Assembly: GCA_029718625.1 (NCBI GenBank)
Contig: CM056376.1
Coordinates: 94,655,945 to 94,719,944, forward strand
Direction: 5' to 3'
Source of the DNA: Synaphobranchus kaupii
Taxonomy: Eukaryota > Chordata > Actinopteri > Anguilliformes > Synaphobranchidae
DNA: 64,000 bases
This document shows, piece by piece, positions 11,621 through 22,696 of this stretch (position 1 is the stretch's first letter; each line of letters starts with the position of its first letter). The notes under the pieces are model-generated. The model did not search any database, was not told the origin of the DNA, and worked only from the letters and a program-made list of their open reading frames with translations. The position numbers were made by a program, and so were the translations under genes.

Positions 11621-12281
11621 GGAACAGTGTTCAGCCTGGAGGAAGAGGACGACGCAGGCGTGGTCATAGCGGAGGACAGTAACGACATCTACATCCTGTC
11701 CGGGGAGCAGCCGGACCAGCTGAGCCCACCGGCGTCGCTGCTCGGCGCGGGAGACAGCAGCGGCCCCGGGTCCTGGCAGACGGAGAGCCTGCCTGTGTCG
11801 CTGGCGGGCCACGAGTCCTGGGCGCAGGTCATGGACCCCGAGGACGCCAAGAGCCTGGACAGCAGCGACGGCGCGGCGCTGGCTGAGGAGCGCAGCGAGA
11901 ACAACTCCTCCAACTCGGACATCGTGCATGTGGAGCGCGAGGAAGCGGAGCTGCTGGAGGCCGGCGCGGAGGCGGCGGCCAAGCCGGAGCTGCAGGAGAG
12001 CGTCCTGAGCGTGCTCGGTACCGAGAGCGAGCTGGCCGAGCTGAGGGCGGAGGCTTCACCATCCCCTGATCTCGACGTCGAGGCTCTGGAACCCCTGACA
12101 TCCTTGGAAGAGCCCGTCCTAGAGGAGGCTCTGGCCCACACCTCTCTGGAGACCAAAATGGAGCCCCCTGCCCCCGCTGCTCTTGTTTCAGAGCCAGAGC
12201 CGCCTGCCTCTGCCCCTGTAGAAGCCCTAGAAGGCCCCGAGGCCCCGGCCCCCAGCCTGGAGATGGCCCCGCCCTCTGAGT

Positions 12282-12324
<43 letters not shown>

Positions 12325-12598
12325 AGAGCCAGAGCCTGTCATAGTTCCACCGGAGCAAGAGCCGCCCCCAGCAGAGCCCCAGTCAGTCGTGGAGGAGTCC
12401 ACCCCTGCACCTCTGGCCACACCCCCTGTCGAGGAGCCGCCTGTAGCCCCACCTGAGGAGGCCCCGGTGCAGACCGAGCCCATGCGTCCCGAGTCTCCCC
12501 CACCATCCGAGCTCCCTGTGCTGCTTTATGGTGGCGCCGCTCTGGTGGCCATCGCTGCACTGGTGGCATACGGAGCCTTGGCCTACAGGAAGAAATAG
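11621..12598 (+). CDS. bcl2l13: BCL2L13 (BCL-rambo), last coding exon
   Basis: Terminal coding exon of BCL2L13, a mitochondrial outer-membrane BCL-2-family protein and mitophagy receptor. The acceptor TCTGTCCCCCAG precedes GTVFSLEEEDD, the second half of the BH2 motif (GGWGTVFSLE in mammals), so BH4 to BH2 lie in upstream exons not found in the window. The 325 residues match human BCL2L13 at AEDSNDIYILSG, SWQTESLPVSL, DPEDAKSLDSS and NNSSNSDIVHVE. WAQV replaces the human LC3-interacting WQQI. A Glu-Pro repeat (ten or more EP units, coded by a GAGCCT hexamer run at 12285-12335) and a proline-rich linker follow. The tail anchor is LPVLLYGGAALVAIAALVAY then GALAYRKK and a TAG stop. GC content is much higher than in the flanks. 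Opposite-strand frames here are shadows. Confidence 0.93.
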
Positions 12599-15500
12599 AG
12601 AAGCTCCCCTCACCTCTGCCCCCCGACGCCCAGCACACCACTGGTTATCCAATTAGTTTTGTTTTCTGTCATCTCATGAGGGTTTTTTTCCCTCAAACAC
12701 ATCACTCCTACAACCCTGTCTGAATGGAGTATTTTACACTGTCTCGGTTTCTGTCAAGTGCTTCTAATCTGAATGCGTATTGGTGAATTGGTTTGCTACC
12801 TCTGGTGGCTTGTCGGAGCTGTTTAGAGCTCTCCGGGGGGATGAGGGAGTCATATTTGGAGACGGGCTAATTGGGGTGAGTTGTGTTCAGTACATAAACC
12901 TTTCAAATTTTGGTGCAGTCACAGCAGGCTTTTAACTCTTGGTACAAAGAACACAAGTAATGGCGGCCATCTGAGCGGAACAAAGACGGCCAGACTTTCT
13001 TTGAATTTTTATCAGTTTTTTGTCTTTCCTTACATTTCCTGTACAGCAGTTCAGATTAACTGCTATCTTGTTACAAACAGGGAGTCACATACGCACACCC
13101 TGCTGTGAAAACCACACAAACTGTATCTCCTACACGGAGCCTTTTTACTGCAGTTTGTCATGAGAGCAGGAAGTGGTTTTGACTGAGACAACGGTCTGTC
13201 TGACGGTACAGCGTTTAGCAGGCCCACATGCCTTGCACACAAAAACGCGATTTAACATTTCAGTGTTTTACTAAAAAAATGTTTAAAAAACTCATTCCAT
13301 TATTGTTACTGGTGTCTTCCACACCTTACGACTTTTTCCCTTCTATGCAATTTCCAGGCTTGGTGACGATTTCTCAGATTTTTGTATACCAGGGTGGGTA
13401 AATATTCGGTAGCCCCACAGGCAAAACTGCAAACCTACCCCAAAATTGCACAAGCTTGGCTATTCTGGTATGGAAACTCATTTGCAGCTATCATAAAGGA
13501 TTTTCTACTAGTGAACTTTAGCTGTGTTGCCATGACAACTGTATGGAGCAGGGGCCATAGATTTGGGGGTACTTGGATATAGTCAGTAATGGTAGTTCAG
13601 CCTGATCTGAACCGCAGGGTGCTCCAATCTAGTTTTAACTTGGAAAACGATTTTGTGTAGACCATGGTTGCTCCTTCCTTTTTTCCACCTTATTTTGAGA
13701 TGTTATCACAGATTATGGTCTAGATTGTGATGCATTTAAGGTTGTTCCTCTAGATTTAATTAAATTGACTTTACTGTACTGATTTGAGATTGGCTCCTCA
13801 GGATTTTTTAAAGAAAAATTGGGAACACCAGGAGTCTGACTTTGAATTTAACTTGTGTTTTATTCCAAAAAGCTCTGTTCTGTCCAGATTAGATCAACGC
13901 CCTGAAATGAAGTGATTTGAGGTGCGCTTGCATTTATAGACGCATGTCTTCAAAGGATTGGCTTCCTTTCAAAGTTTCGGTTTTTCAGATGGGTACCTGT
14001 GTAAAGCGCTAAAGGCGTATGACTAAATCCTTTGTGCTCACTCCCCATGTTCCTTTCACTGACTCCCGCACAGCTTTATTACACGACTGCCGCTATGCTG
14101 CACACAGCCCAAGCCTTCACTCTTCCTCTGACAATTTCTCTACCGCGATCCTACACTTAAGGTACTGCGGTGCCCACTGTCTGTCACAGGTTAATACACG
14201 TCTGTCACAAAATCACTGGTCCTGGGTATTGGCCTTCCGTATATTAGCTGATGATTAAACCATTTCATTGTTAATCGTTTTGTTATTGTAATTTTTAGAA
14301 ATGCTGAACGTCGATGCTGAGACTGCACCTAAAAAAGAAATTCAAAGAAAATAAAATGGGACATTTTAACAGTAGTTTCTTTTAGCAGGGCTTCCGTCTC
14401 GGCCATCTGCATTCCTCCTCTGAATGGCGAGTGTGATTTCAGTGCAGCCTGAGAACGGGTCCAGATTCCGCGTTGCAATTGCTCAGAACAACATTGCGTT
14501 TGCACTGCTGTGGACACCAGTGTGAAAAAAATCTTGAGTTTTCCTTGTGTAACTGCGTCTCAGTGTTTCAAGGTGACGGAGGGATGCCTTTCTGTCAGCT
14601 CAGCCAAGTTGGTTGCAGTCTTCAGGGGGTGACATACCAACATGTTTTGTTTGTTTTTGGGGGGGTTTTTGTTGGGGGGGGGGGCGGGGGGGGGCAGTTG
14701 TAAAATGGTGAGTAAGTTTCACTGTATCAGTAAATGTGTATTTTGAGATGAGAATAATTCAATCAAAGGGTCATAATTGACCCTTATGTATTAGCGTGTG
14801 TGTGTGTTTGTGTGAAAATGACCACAGTGCAGTCACTGCTGTACAGTGCTGAACCATCAGTGCTAAACCTGACCACCTTTCTATGGCCTCTTGAAACATT
14901 GTCTGGTTCCTTATTGAGTGCAGTAGCCCACCCAGCACTGTCAATCTACAGCAAACCCATAGCATGTCATGCTGGTACATCTAAGCGTATCCAGAGCAGG
15001 TCTTTGCTACAGTTGATGCTACGATTGCCCTGCTGATGTTCCCACTACATTTACTGCAGTAGATTTGCAAGGCAGGTTCATTCCCCATCTTCAGGGTATG
15101 ATTCTCATATCCACCAAAAACTGATGGAAACCACTGCACATGATCCATAAAGTGAATTGTGAATGCCAGCACTGCCATAGACAATCAATACAAGCAACAC
15201 AACAATTCCTTTGAAGGGAAAAGAGGAATATTCTTTGCGAAGCAAAAAAAGAACACTTTGCAACTTGGATATTTTTTTGTAATGACTGTTCTTCAGACCG
15301 GCTCTACATTGTCTTGTGCAATGACAAAGAAAATCTGCATATGTGTCAGGTTAAAGAACACCTCTATTTTTTCCTTTTTTACAAGATGGTTACTACAGTG
15401 AGCATTAGCTACCTTCAGAAAGTGAATGAAACTGTGAACATTGTAATTGTACGGCACAGACCCTCATGTTGAGCCCCTGTAGTCTGATTGTTTGAGTCAG

Positions 15501-17315
15501 GATCTCTTTTCTCCTGCTTAAGAGTTGGGCCATTTCAGCTTCTCCACACTGTTGTGGAAGGTGAAACTAAAGTGGAGTTTTTAGAACTGCAGTTTTCTTA
15601 GTGCCGTCAGTGCAAGACACTCAAACCTGCTGGCTGTGTATCCACAGGCTATTCACCTATCTGAATTGGATGCACAGTGACACACACACACTTTCCCTAC
15701 ACACACTGCTGTATAGCCAGGTGACTGGAGCCCAGTGTGCGTGAGGCTTATGAATAAACGCCAGAACGGGACACATTGTCGTAGAGAGAGAGAATGGAAC
15801 AAGTGTTCGGACACTTTTCTTCAGATATATGGAAATTTAAAAAGGATGCAGTCATGTGCGTAAGTGTTATGAGTTGGAATGCATAAGATTCTCAATCCTT
15901 TTGGATAAGTAATGGAATGTCTTTTCGAATTGGAAGTTTGGATGTAAAAGCCCCAGGTTTGCACTTTGTACTAGGTTTCCTGTGTACAGTTCAAAACCAG
16001 GAGTAATAAAAGAAAGAAAAAATCTTTAAACCCGGTGTGTAGTCCACAAGTCATTTGAAAGTTGTGAAATGTCCCTGTTCAAAGGCATGATCTTATCCAT
16101 TTGAACTGTTCAAAAACTGTAACCCCTATCCCATTCAGACTTGCATGATTAGGGGGTTGACTTAATTGCAATTGCTCTTTTCAAATACAGGTGAACATGA
16201 ACATTAACATCTTTATACTTATGGGCAGGGGCAGCTCTATAATGACTGACCACCTACTTTACAATATTTCAACAAAGAAATGTACAAGAGGCTTGAGTGG
16301 CAGGTAAAGGCACTTGCCATGAGTACAGCTTTGACATTGCTGGGTTCAGTGTGGGCTGTCATCAGCAAGCTAATACAAGGAGTGGTGCGAGACAACTGGC
16401 CTACATTGGCCAGGGTCCGTGGTCACCACAACATAATCACCCACAATAAACTCAAATGCCTACAGGTTATCGATTGTCATGGGTAAGAAGTGCACTGGCC
16501 CTCCTGTGTAACGTTGTGTGGGAGACGGTCACTGCCTCACGAGTGAATACTGGTGGAGTGCAGTGCATATGCTCCGTGTGAAGGTGGCACAGCAGTGATG
16601 GAGTACAACTGTTGATTCCCTTTTCTTTTTTATTTAAAAAATACATTAAAGAAATTAACATGTCAAAGCAACTTAACATCTCATCTTTAAACTTTTCCCA
16701 CCTTGAAATAAGTGTAACAATGCTTTATAAATGATTTCAGTTCATTGTACTAGCAGTACTTCAACATAACTGGGAGTTGTAATTCTTCAAATGAACACGT
16801 AATGAATTACAAACAAGACCAAAAAGGAATACTTTACTATAACATAAAAACACAATAAAATACAGGGGGAAGGATGAGAGGTAAAAGTAATGTTACTGTA
16901 ACACTAACTGGAATGTACAGATGTTTCAGAATGAACAGTTAAGAATGAACATTTCAGTCTTCGATATAATTAAAATAGTCCATCCAGATTTGTAGTTAAG
17001 CAGTGGCGGGTTTTCAAAGTCTTCTCACTGGAAGTACACTCGGCATTGCTAAAAAGCAAAAACATAAACATACATTAACATAGTGCACATTCCCATTAAT
17101 CTGCAGAAGAACAAGGTTCTGGGAATGGGATGCAGTAACGGTGCAAATGCTCATGCCTGACAGAATCGTCTGTCTATTTTTTGCCCAGTCTTTTTATCCA
17201 GAAACCTCTGTTGGGCCACCAAATGCCTTGAGGGACCCTTCAAAACAACAAATTTTCTGTACGCGTTAAAGAAAATCCATCAGACAGAAACATATTACCA
17301 AGTAGGACTTCCTTT
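12599..17315. other. BCL2L13 3' UTR and intergenic DNA
   Basis: The BCL2L13 3' UTR begins at 12599; I could not place its polyadenylation site with confidence. The remainder has no recognised exon. It holds a G-run (about 14656-14696) and AT-rich unique-looking sequence. Short reading frames here are not conserved in kind and overlap on both strands. Confidence 0.5.
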
Positions 17316-17680
17316 TAGGGCTGCAAACCTTTGACTTGATATGATACAATAACGATACTCTGAACAACAATGTGATGCAGTTTCTCAATTTATAACGAAA
17401 CGATCCAATACCATACAATTAGCTGCGATGTGACCGTGTAACTCGTGACCATTAGATTTGATGGACCCCCCTTCCCACAGACACTCGGAGGACATTCAAA
17501 TAAACAATGACTTTCAAAGTATAAAATATATTGCTTCATTTTCCAATTTCCATGTGAATAATTATAATTAAATGTAAAAATAAATACAAGTTTGCCATAC
17601 AAGTTTTGCCGATCCAGTTGTATCGTGACGTTTGCATCGCGATGCACCGATGGATGCATCAATGTATCTTTACACCCCAA
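17316..17680. repeat. probable hAT-like MITE
   Basis: The left edge TAGGGCTGCAAACCTTTGAC and the right edge TGTATCTTTACACCCCA resemble the weak inverted ends of teleost hAT-type miniature elements, and the interior is rich in GATGCAT/CGATAC variants as in those families. There is no open frame. The ends pair only partly, so the family is uncertain. Confidence 0.35.
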
Positions 17681-17735
17681 ATTCCTTTTTTGCTGCTCAC
17701 TGACGATGGCACCGAGTTGAGCTCACCTGTGCGAG

Positions 17736-19156
17736 TCACCTGGACAGGGCCGGGCCCATATACTGCAGAGCGGTGCTGAAAAGCCCATGGAGGAGGCCAG
17801 GGACGCGCTCGCACACCCCCTTCACCAGCGTCATGGTAAGGGCCAGCAGCACGCGCTCCTGGGGCAGCTGCTCCAGCCCCGATCCCAGGCCTTGCCTCAG
17901 CGCTGACTGCACCTCCGCAGACAGGTGCCTCTTCCAGTCCTGCGGAACAGGCAGGGTTACACAGAGGCCAGGGCGTCCATCGCGGCTAAAGGCGAATGGA
18001 GTGACGCAAACTGACAAATAGACACACACAACAGCTGAGCCACAAAACACTGCAAACTATAGGTACCCTGGCCAGACAGATGTAACAAAAGGATACAAAA
18101 CAATAAATAAATACACCACTTGGTACTTTTTAGAGTTGAAATCACATGCGCACACACACACAGGCCCTCACCCGCAGGGGGGAGTTCTGCAGCTTCTGGA
18201 TGAGGTTCTCAGCAGCTCTGGAGACCACCCTGTTCTCCATCTGGTTTGCTATTTCGATCAACTCTGCCGCCACGTTCCTCAGGACTGCCTCATTTGCAGG
18301 GTTCGCTGGACACAGACCCAGTAGAGTAAGAGAGTGTTAGCATACCCAACCCATCTGTGCCTCACTATGGCTCTCCTTAACATAGCATGTACATTTCAAA
18401 AATCATTAATGACATTTTTACCACTTATAATTAGGAGGGTTAGGTGGAAAAGATGCTTACGTACCCTGATCTTATAGTTGTTTTTTTGTTATTGTTGACA
18501 GTTAGTAAATACTACCAAAACTATAAAAACACATAACTCTACATCATTAATGCAGTCACATGCATGGTAGGCTTCAGTTATGTAAAAATCACTGGACAAG
18601 TCTTGCAGAAGTAGACCCTTCACCCATTAGAGGCTTTCATCGGTGCAAACACTTTCAATTTGCTATATCGAGAAAAAAAGAAGTAAATGTGCACTGGTGC
18701 ATGAGAATGTTCTTCCTGGCAGCACCTGCTTCCCTTTCTCAAATACAGTATGACACCTCTGTTCTGCCTGCATTTTTATTAAGGAAGTAGCCAGTTTCTA
18801 GATGGGTTTGGGGGGGGGGGGGGGGGGGGGGTCGCCCATGCTGTGGACGGTAGCAGTGAAATAAAAAAACTAACGTCCTCACCTGGCCAGGCCACTTCGA
18901 CACTGGCGTCCAGGTCTGCCACGAGGCCTCTAATGTTAGTACTGCAACAGAAGTGCCCGTCTGTCTGCAGCTCCCCATCCTCTTCGGCATCATCCTCAAA
19001 ACCATTGCAGTTGATGTCCCCCCTGGCCAGTTTCAACTCCTGTCCCAAGACATACAACTGATTCGCTAGCTCGTCATTATTAGGGGGCTGCTGCTGGAGG
19101 AAGGCCAGGAAGACAAGTGGAGTGATGGGGCCCAACTCCACATCCCCACTCTCCAT
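17736..19156 (-). CDS. bid: BID, BH3-interacting domain death agonist
   Basis: Three coding exons on the minus strand: 18883-19156, 18172-18305 and 17736-17939, all with GT-AG junctions and compatible phases, giving 203 aa (human BID 195). BID is cytosolic; caspase-8 cuts it and the C-terminal fragment moves to mitochondria to activate BAX/BAK. The caspase-8 site is kept as ELQTDG, with cleavage expected after Asp66. Exon 2 carries the BH3 helix LRNVAAELIEIANQMEN (residues 100-116). It aligns with human IRNIARHLAQVGDSMD, but Ala111-Asn112 stand where Gly-Asp is usual. Exon 3 has QERVLLALTMTLVKGV and PGLLHGLFSTALQYMG, matching the hydrophobic core helices of human BID. The start is the first ATG of the frame, preceded by a likely 5' UTR. 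Its position next to BCL2L13 agrees with human 22q11. Confidence 0.92.
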
Positions 19157-20100
19157 AGCTGCCTCTACTTCTCACGATTTCAGTAACTTCTCTCGTACCG
19201 AATCCACCCTGCGAAGAGGGGAAGGTAACGTGACTGATGGCTATGGTGGGTAGCTAACGATATCGTAAAAGAAGCATTTACTCAATTATTCAATCATCTA
19301 ACATTAGCAAGACAACAAGTTAACGTTATTCTGCATTCTTTCACATCGAGGAAAACAAAGTTCATGTTTATTACAAACGTAAACAAGCAGAAATTCTAAA
19401 TAAAGGTAACACTGACTAGCAAGCTAGCAAAACGTTAACTTACTTATAACGATATCTCAGCAGCACAAATGTTAACGTCACGTTAGCTAGCAAACATACT
19501 CTAGCACTGTTCATTTGCCCTAACGTTATCACATTAAAGTATGGCCCATGAAAATGCCTTAACGTAACACAAAATACGTTTCTATAGCCTATTTACGAAT
19601 ATATTTTTGCCAAACCACAAATTCAGTTCGCCAGTTAGCTACATTATCAATTCAACAAACAACTCGATAGCAATTCATGGAAATTTGCGTCTTATCGGAT
19701 GAGTAAAAACTAATAAACTGCTTCAATGTAATGCCCGCCTAAACGAATCACTGTTTAAAATCGAGCCATGCTGCTTTGTTTATTTCTGAAAATAAATAAA
19801 CATTTCAGCCACGAGAAGCAATACTGGGGGAGCTAAGGCTCAGATTAATATAGGCTACGAATTATTCTTTAGTCGAATTAAATGAAAATCGACTTGGTTT
19901 CGCTTTCAAAGACAGTTAACTCACTCACAGGCAGGTTTTGTCTGTGAAAGTTACGACTTGCAGAAGAAACCGGCTGTGTGAAACTTCTAAACAATCAATA
20001 TGTAGAAAACGAACTTACCAGATTTGATGGCTATGGTACTGTCCCTTTGTCCACCACAGTTATAAAAATCAAGGGTATTGTGGTTTTACCTTAGTCTACA
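19157..20100 (-). promoter_or_regulatory. bid: BID 5' UTR exons and promoter region (inferred)
   Basis: On the minus strand an acceptor (CTCTTCGCAG) at 19209 opens the ATG exon. A consensus donor, TCTG|GTAAGT, ends a probable noncoding first exon at 20019. The transcription start would lie a little upstream, near 20050-20150. This is a splice-signal reading without transcript support; another donor-like GTGAGT near 19925 is an alternative. Confidence 0.4.
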
Positions 20101-20827
20101 TCGTTTCAGACCCGAGAGCGCTTTGTTTGCGAAAGAAAGTGCTGAAAACAAGGGTTAGGGGTAGGCTACAGACAGACGAAGTGTGTAGTGGCTGTGGGGA
20201 ACCAATCGCTCCTCGCTAAGATGGGGAAGTTTAGCGCATGTTTATCTGAATATGGGCCTTTGGTGACACTAATGACAATGTGCGTAGTCGTGAAATAAGG
20301 AAACGTTGTCATAAAATTTCTTCTTACCGTGAAAAACGACGACATCTGACAGATATTTAGGTAAATCTATCACCACGGCGGCACTTTCGTCACACAAGTC
20401 AGCAATTATACCGGGAAATGCCCTCTTTGAAAACAAAAAACGAATGAATATAAAAAGGTTAGTCTGTTACTGCATAACGTTACCCGTTTTTGCTAAAGCT
20501 GCATCATAGCTATGATAACGCGGAGCTGTCAAAACTATAACAGCACGGAAACCCTTAAAAAAAACAAAATAAAAACCGTAGCTAGGCTACACGTAGGCCT
20601 AGCCTATGGCTATGACAAATTATGGACTAAACAAGCCACATTTTAGTTAATAAAACTCAAGTAAGCTAATTTAGATATCCAGTGAGCACAAGTGACATAC
20701 AGAACTAGTTTACTTTTTTTAGCAGCATTTTTTTGTAAGTATAAACCGAACTATTTTTTTTTTTTAATACTATTTGTTTGATTTATTTATTTAAGTATGA
20801 GCCGAAGTATGCTTTCCTGGCGTGTCT

Positions 20828-20912
20828 CCCCGTGGCGCAGTCTGTAGCGTGGCCTAACTAGGATTCTCGTACTCTTTGCGACATTGTCGGTTCGAATCCG
20901 ACCTTTTCCTCT
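20828..20912 (+). repeat. tRNA-like remnant
   Basis: It contains an A-box-like TGGCGCAGTCTGTAGCG and a perfect T-arm, GTCGG-TTCGAAT-CCGAC, with an ideal B box GGTTCGAATCC. A D-arm can pair (GCGC with GCGT). The acceptor stem does not pair and no proper anticodon arm forms, so this is a tRNA pseudogene or the head of a SINE and not a working tRNA gene. Confidence 0.4.
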
Positions 20913-21090
20913 TGTCTCTACACTGTGCTGTCCAATAAAGCTCAAAGGCTATTACACCTATTTTAAGAAAGTATAGTCCATTTTAGTACTTATAAACTTT
21001 TGTAGCCACAATTTCCTCTATATTCTCAGCTACCTTGAATTGAGAGAATATGCTGTTAGCTATAAGTTAGAGTGAAGGAAATGTAGAGAC

Positions 21091-21282
21091 CTAGCTACTC
21101 ACTCCAAAAGTCTCTGGGACCTCAGATGGATATCTGGCTTCTCTGTCGAACATGAGGTAGAATGCGGAGTGCTTGGTGGTGATCTGTACTTTGGTGCGCA
21201 AGCCAAACATGGCTGCACTGATGTCCCAGTTCCAAGGATTCTCTTCCACCAATTTGGTGAGAGTTTTGAAACATATTGACAT
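21091..21282 (-). pseudogene. integrase core fragment (Gypsy/KRBA2-like), C-terminal part
   Basis: The 63-codon minus-strand frame contains LTKLVEENPWNWDISAAMFG, LRTKVQITTKHSAFYLMFDR and EARYPSEVP. These words are typical of the second half of the DDE integrase core in fish Ty3/Gypsy-type and KRBA2-like integrases. No complete integrase, reverse transcriptase or LTR was found around it. It is a dead fragment. Confidence 0.65.
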
Positions 21283-21559
21283 TGTTATGAAATACTATTT
21301 CGATTGTAAAGCATAGCTTATGATTGCGATGTGTGACCCAAATCACACTGCTTAATACAATACCAAAATAGAATACTTAACACAGTGACTATAGTACCAT
21401 TTAGTGGTGTAAATGTGTCAAGGTCAGTTTAGTGTCAAGTCCACATTACTTTGTCACTGTCCCATTCATTCTTTCAACCAATCCACTGGTCTGTGGATGG
21501 TAAGGTGTGCAGAAGCTCCTCTCGATGTCCAGCTTCTGGCAGAGAGCCATATTCAGCTG

Positions 21560-21971
21560 AATTTAATGGACGACAGTCAGTTAGTACAAAAGAAAACTGA
21601 GTGAAGGGAGCCTCAGCCATGTTTTTGGGTAATGAGACGGACTGCACAGGGACGTCATGATTGACTACAAGACCAAGTGGGCTGAGGCATATCCGCTGAA
21701 GTCTAAGAAAGCCGAGGATGTAGCACAGTGCATTGTAGAATTCTTTGCACAGTTCATTGTAGAATTCAAGTTTGGGGCACCAAAACAAATTCTCACCAAC
21801 CAAGGAGGGGAGTTCAGGAATAAGGTGCTGTCCTATTGTCCTATTACAATGCATTTTCAATCATTTCGCAATATCTTTCCCTGTGCAGTCCGTCTCATTA
21901 CCCAAAAACATGGCTGAGACTCCCTTCACTCAGTTTTCTTTTGTACTAACTGACTGTTGTCCATTAAATTC
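21560..21971 (+). pseudogene. integrase core fragment between 93-bp inverted arms
   Basis: The plus-strand frame at 21657-21840 reads IDYKTKWAEAYPLKSKKAED then FGAPKQILTNQGGEFRNK, the first half of the same integrase core as the fragment at 21091, but on the opposite strand. The usual LTDQG aspartate is Asn here and the segment QCIVEFFAQFIVEF contains a small duplication. It is enclosed by arms 21560-21652 and 21878-21971, which are reverse complements with about two mismatches. The whole can fold into a hairpin with the integrase piece as its loop. Confidence 0.65.
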
Positions 21972-22013
21972 CTCTTACATAGCTTACCGACAAAGGTATG
22001 GGAATACCATTGC

Positions 22014-22312
22014 TCCATCTGGACCTCTGGCTTTTAGACAGAGCTCCATACTAGCCTACTCCATATAAAAAAGCGAACGCTGTAACTTAAAGAGCCGTTT
22101 TGCGGCCGAACGGAATCGAGTCGAGTTATACCGAAAGTTCTTACCTATTTTGGCACTTGTCCTCTGCACAAATCTCAGCCGGCTAGTGCAAGCAGTATGA
22201 ACGGTTCGCCCGTAATCCATACTTTTAGCGAGCTATAACCGACAATTTTAATACAAACTAGTGACTTCAATACACTATACTCAATGAAAGCCAGAGGTCC
22301 AGATGGAGTAAG
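22014..22312. repeat. second foldback with 22-27-bp arms
   Basis: CTCCATCTGGACCTCTGGCT (about 22014-22036) recurs as its reverse complement AGCCAGAGGTCCAGATGGAG (about 22290-22311). It lies directly after the integrase-bearing foldback and shares its style. There is no coding content between the arms. Confidence 0.5.
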
Positions 22313-22507
22313 GGAATACCAGTACTCCAGAGTTTGATTGACATTAAAGTGACTAATAAGTAGCAAAAGAACAGTATAGCCTACGACTTCACAAATGTGT
22401 AAATGTTTTGACACAAAATGCACATATTTTACCTTACCCCGGTTCTGAATACTGTTTGTTTTCAATGAAGTGACCAGGTTCTCCTCCCATTACCCATTAT
22501 TTATTTG

Positions 22508-22696
22508 CAGAGGTGGAAATCCAGGGGACATGAAGTAAATGTCCTCCCCAGTATTTTGCTCCAATCACCTGGATTTGTTAATTAACATAATTCTTCAACT
22601 AGGAGGTAGAACTACTTAGTGAAATCAGCTGGCTGTCTATGGGTGTAAGAAACACATGGTAGGACTTTTACTGTATGTCCCCTGGATTTCCACCTG
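22508..22696. mobile_element. MITE with inverted ends CAGAGGTGGAAATCCAGG
   Basis: The terminal inverted repeats are CAGAGGTGGAAATCCAGGGG at the left and CCCCTGGATTTCCACCTG at the right. The interior GCTCCAATCACCTGGATTTG is shared with the shorter element at 44680-44798, so the two belong to one family. It is nonautonomous and has no open frame. Confidence 0.7.

Noticed and set aside
11689..12483. Long minus-strand frame rich in Ser, Gly and Ala
   Set aside because: It is the antisense shadow of the GC-rich BCL2L13 exon, which matches the known protein on the plus strand.
17940..18050. Extended BID frame upstream of exon 3 (MFCGSAVVCVY...)
   Set aside because: It reads through an intron. A clean acceptor (TTCCGCAG) at 17940-17947 and the BID alignment start at DWKRHL.
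20828..20912. A functional tRNA gene
   Set aside because: The B box and T-arm are perfect, but the acceptor stem does not pair and no anticodon arm can be drawn.
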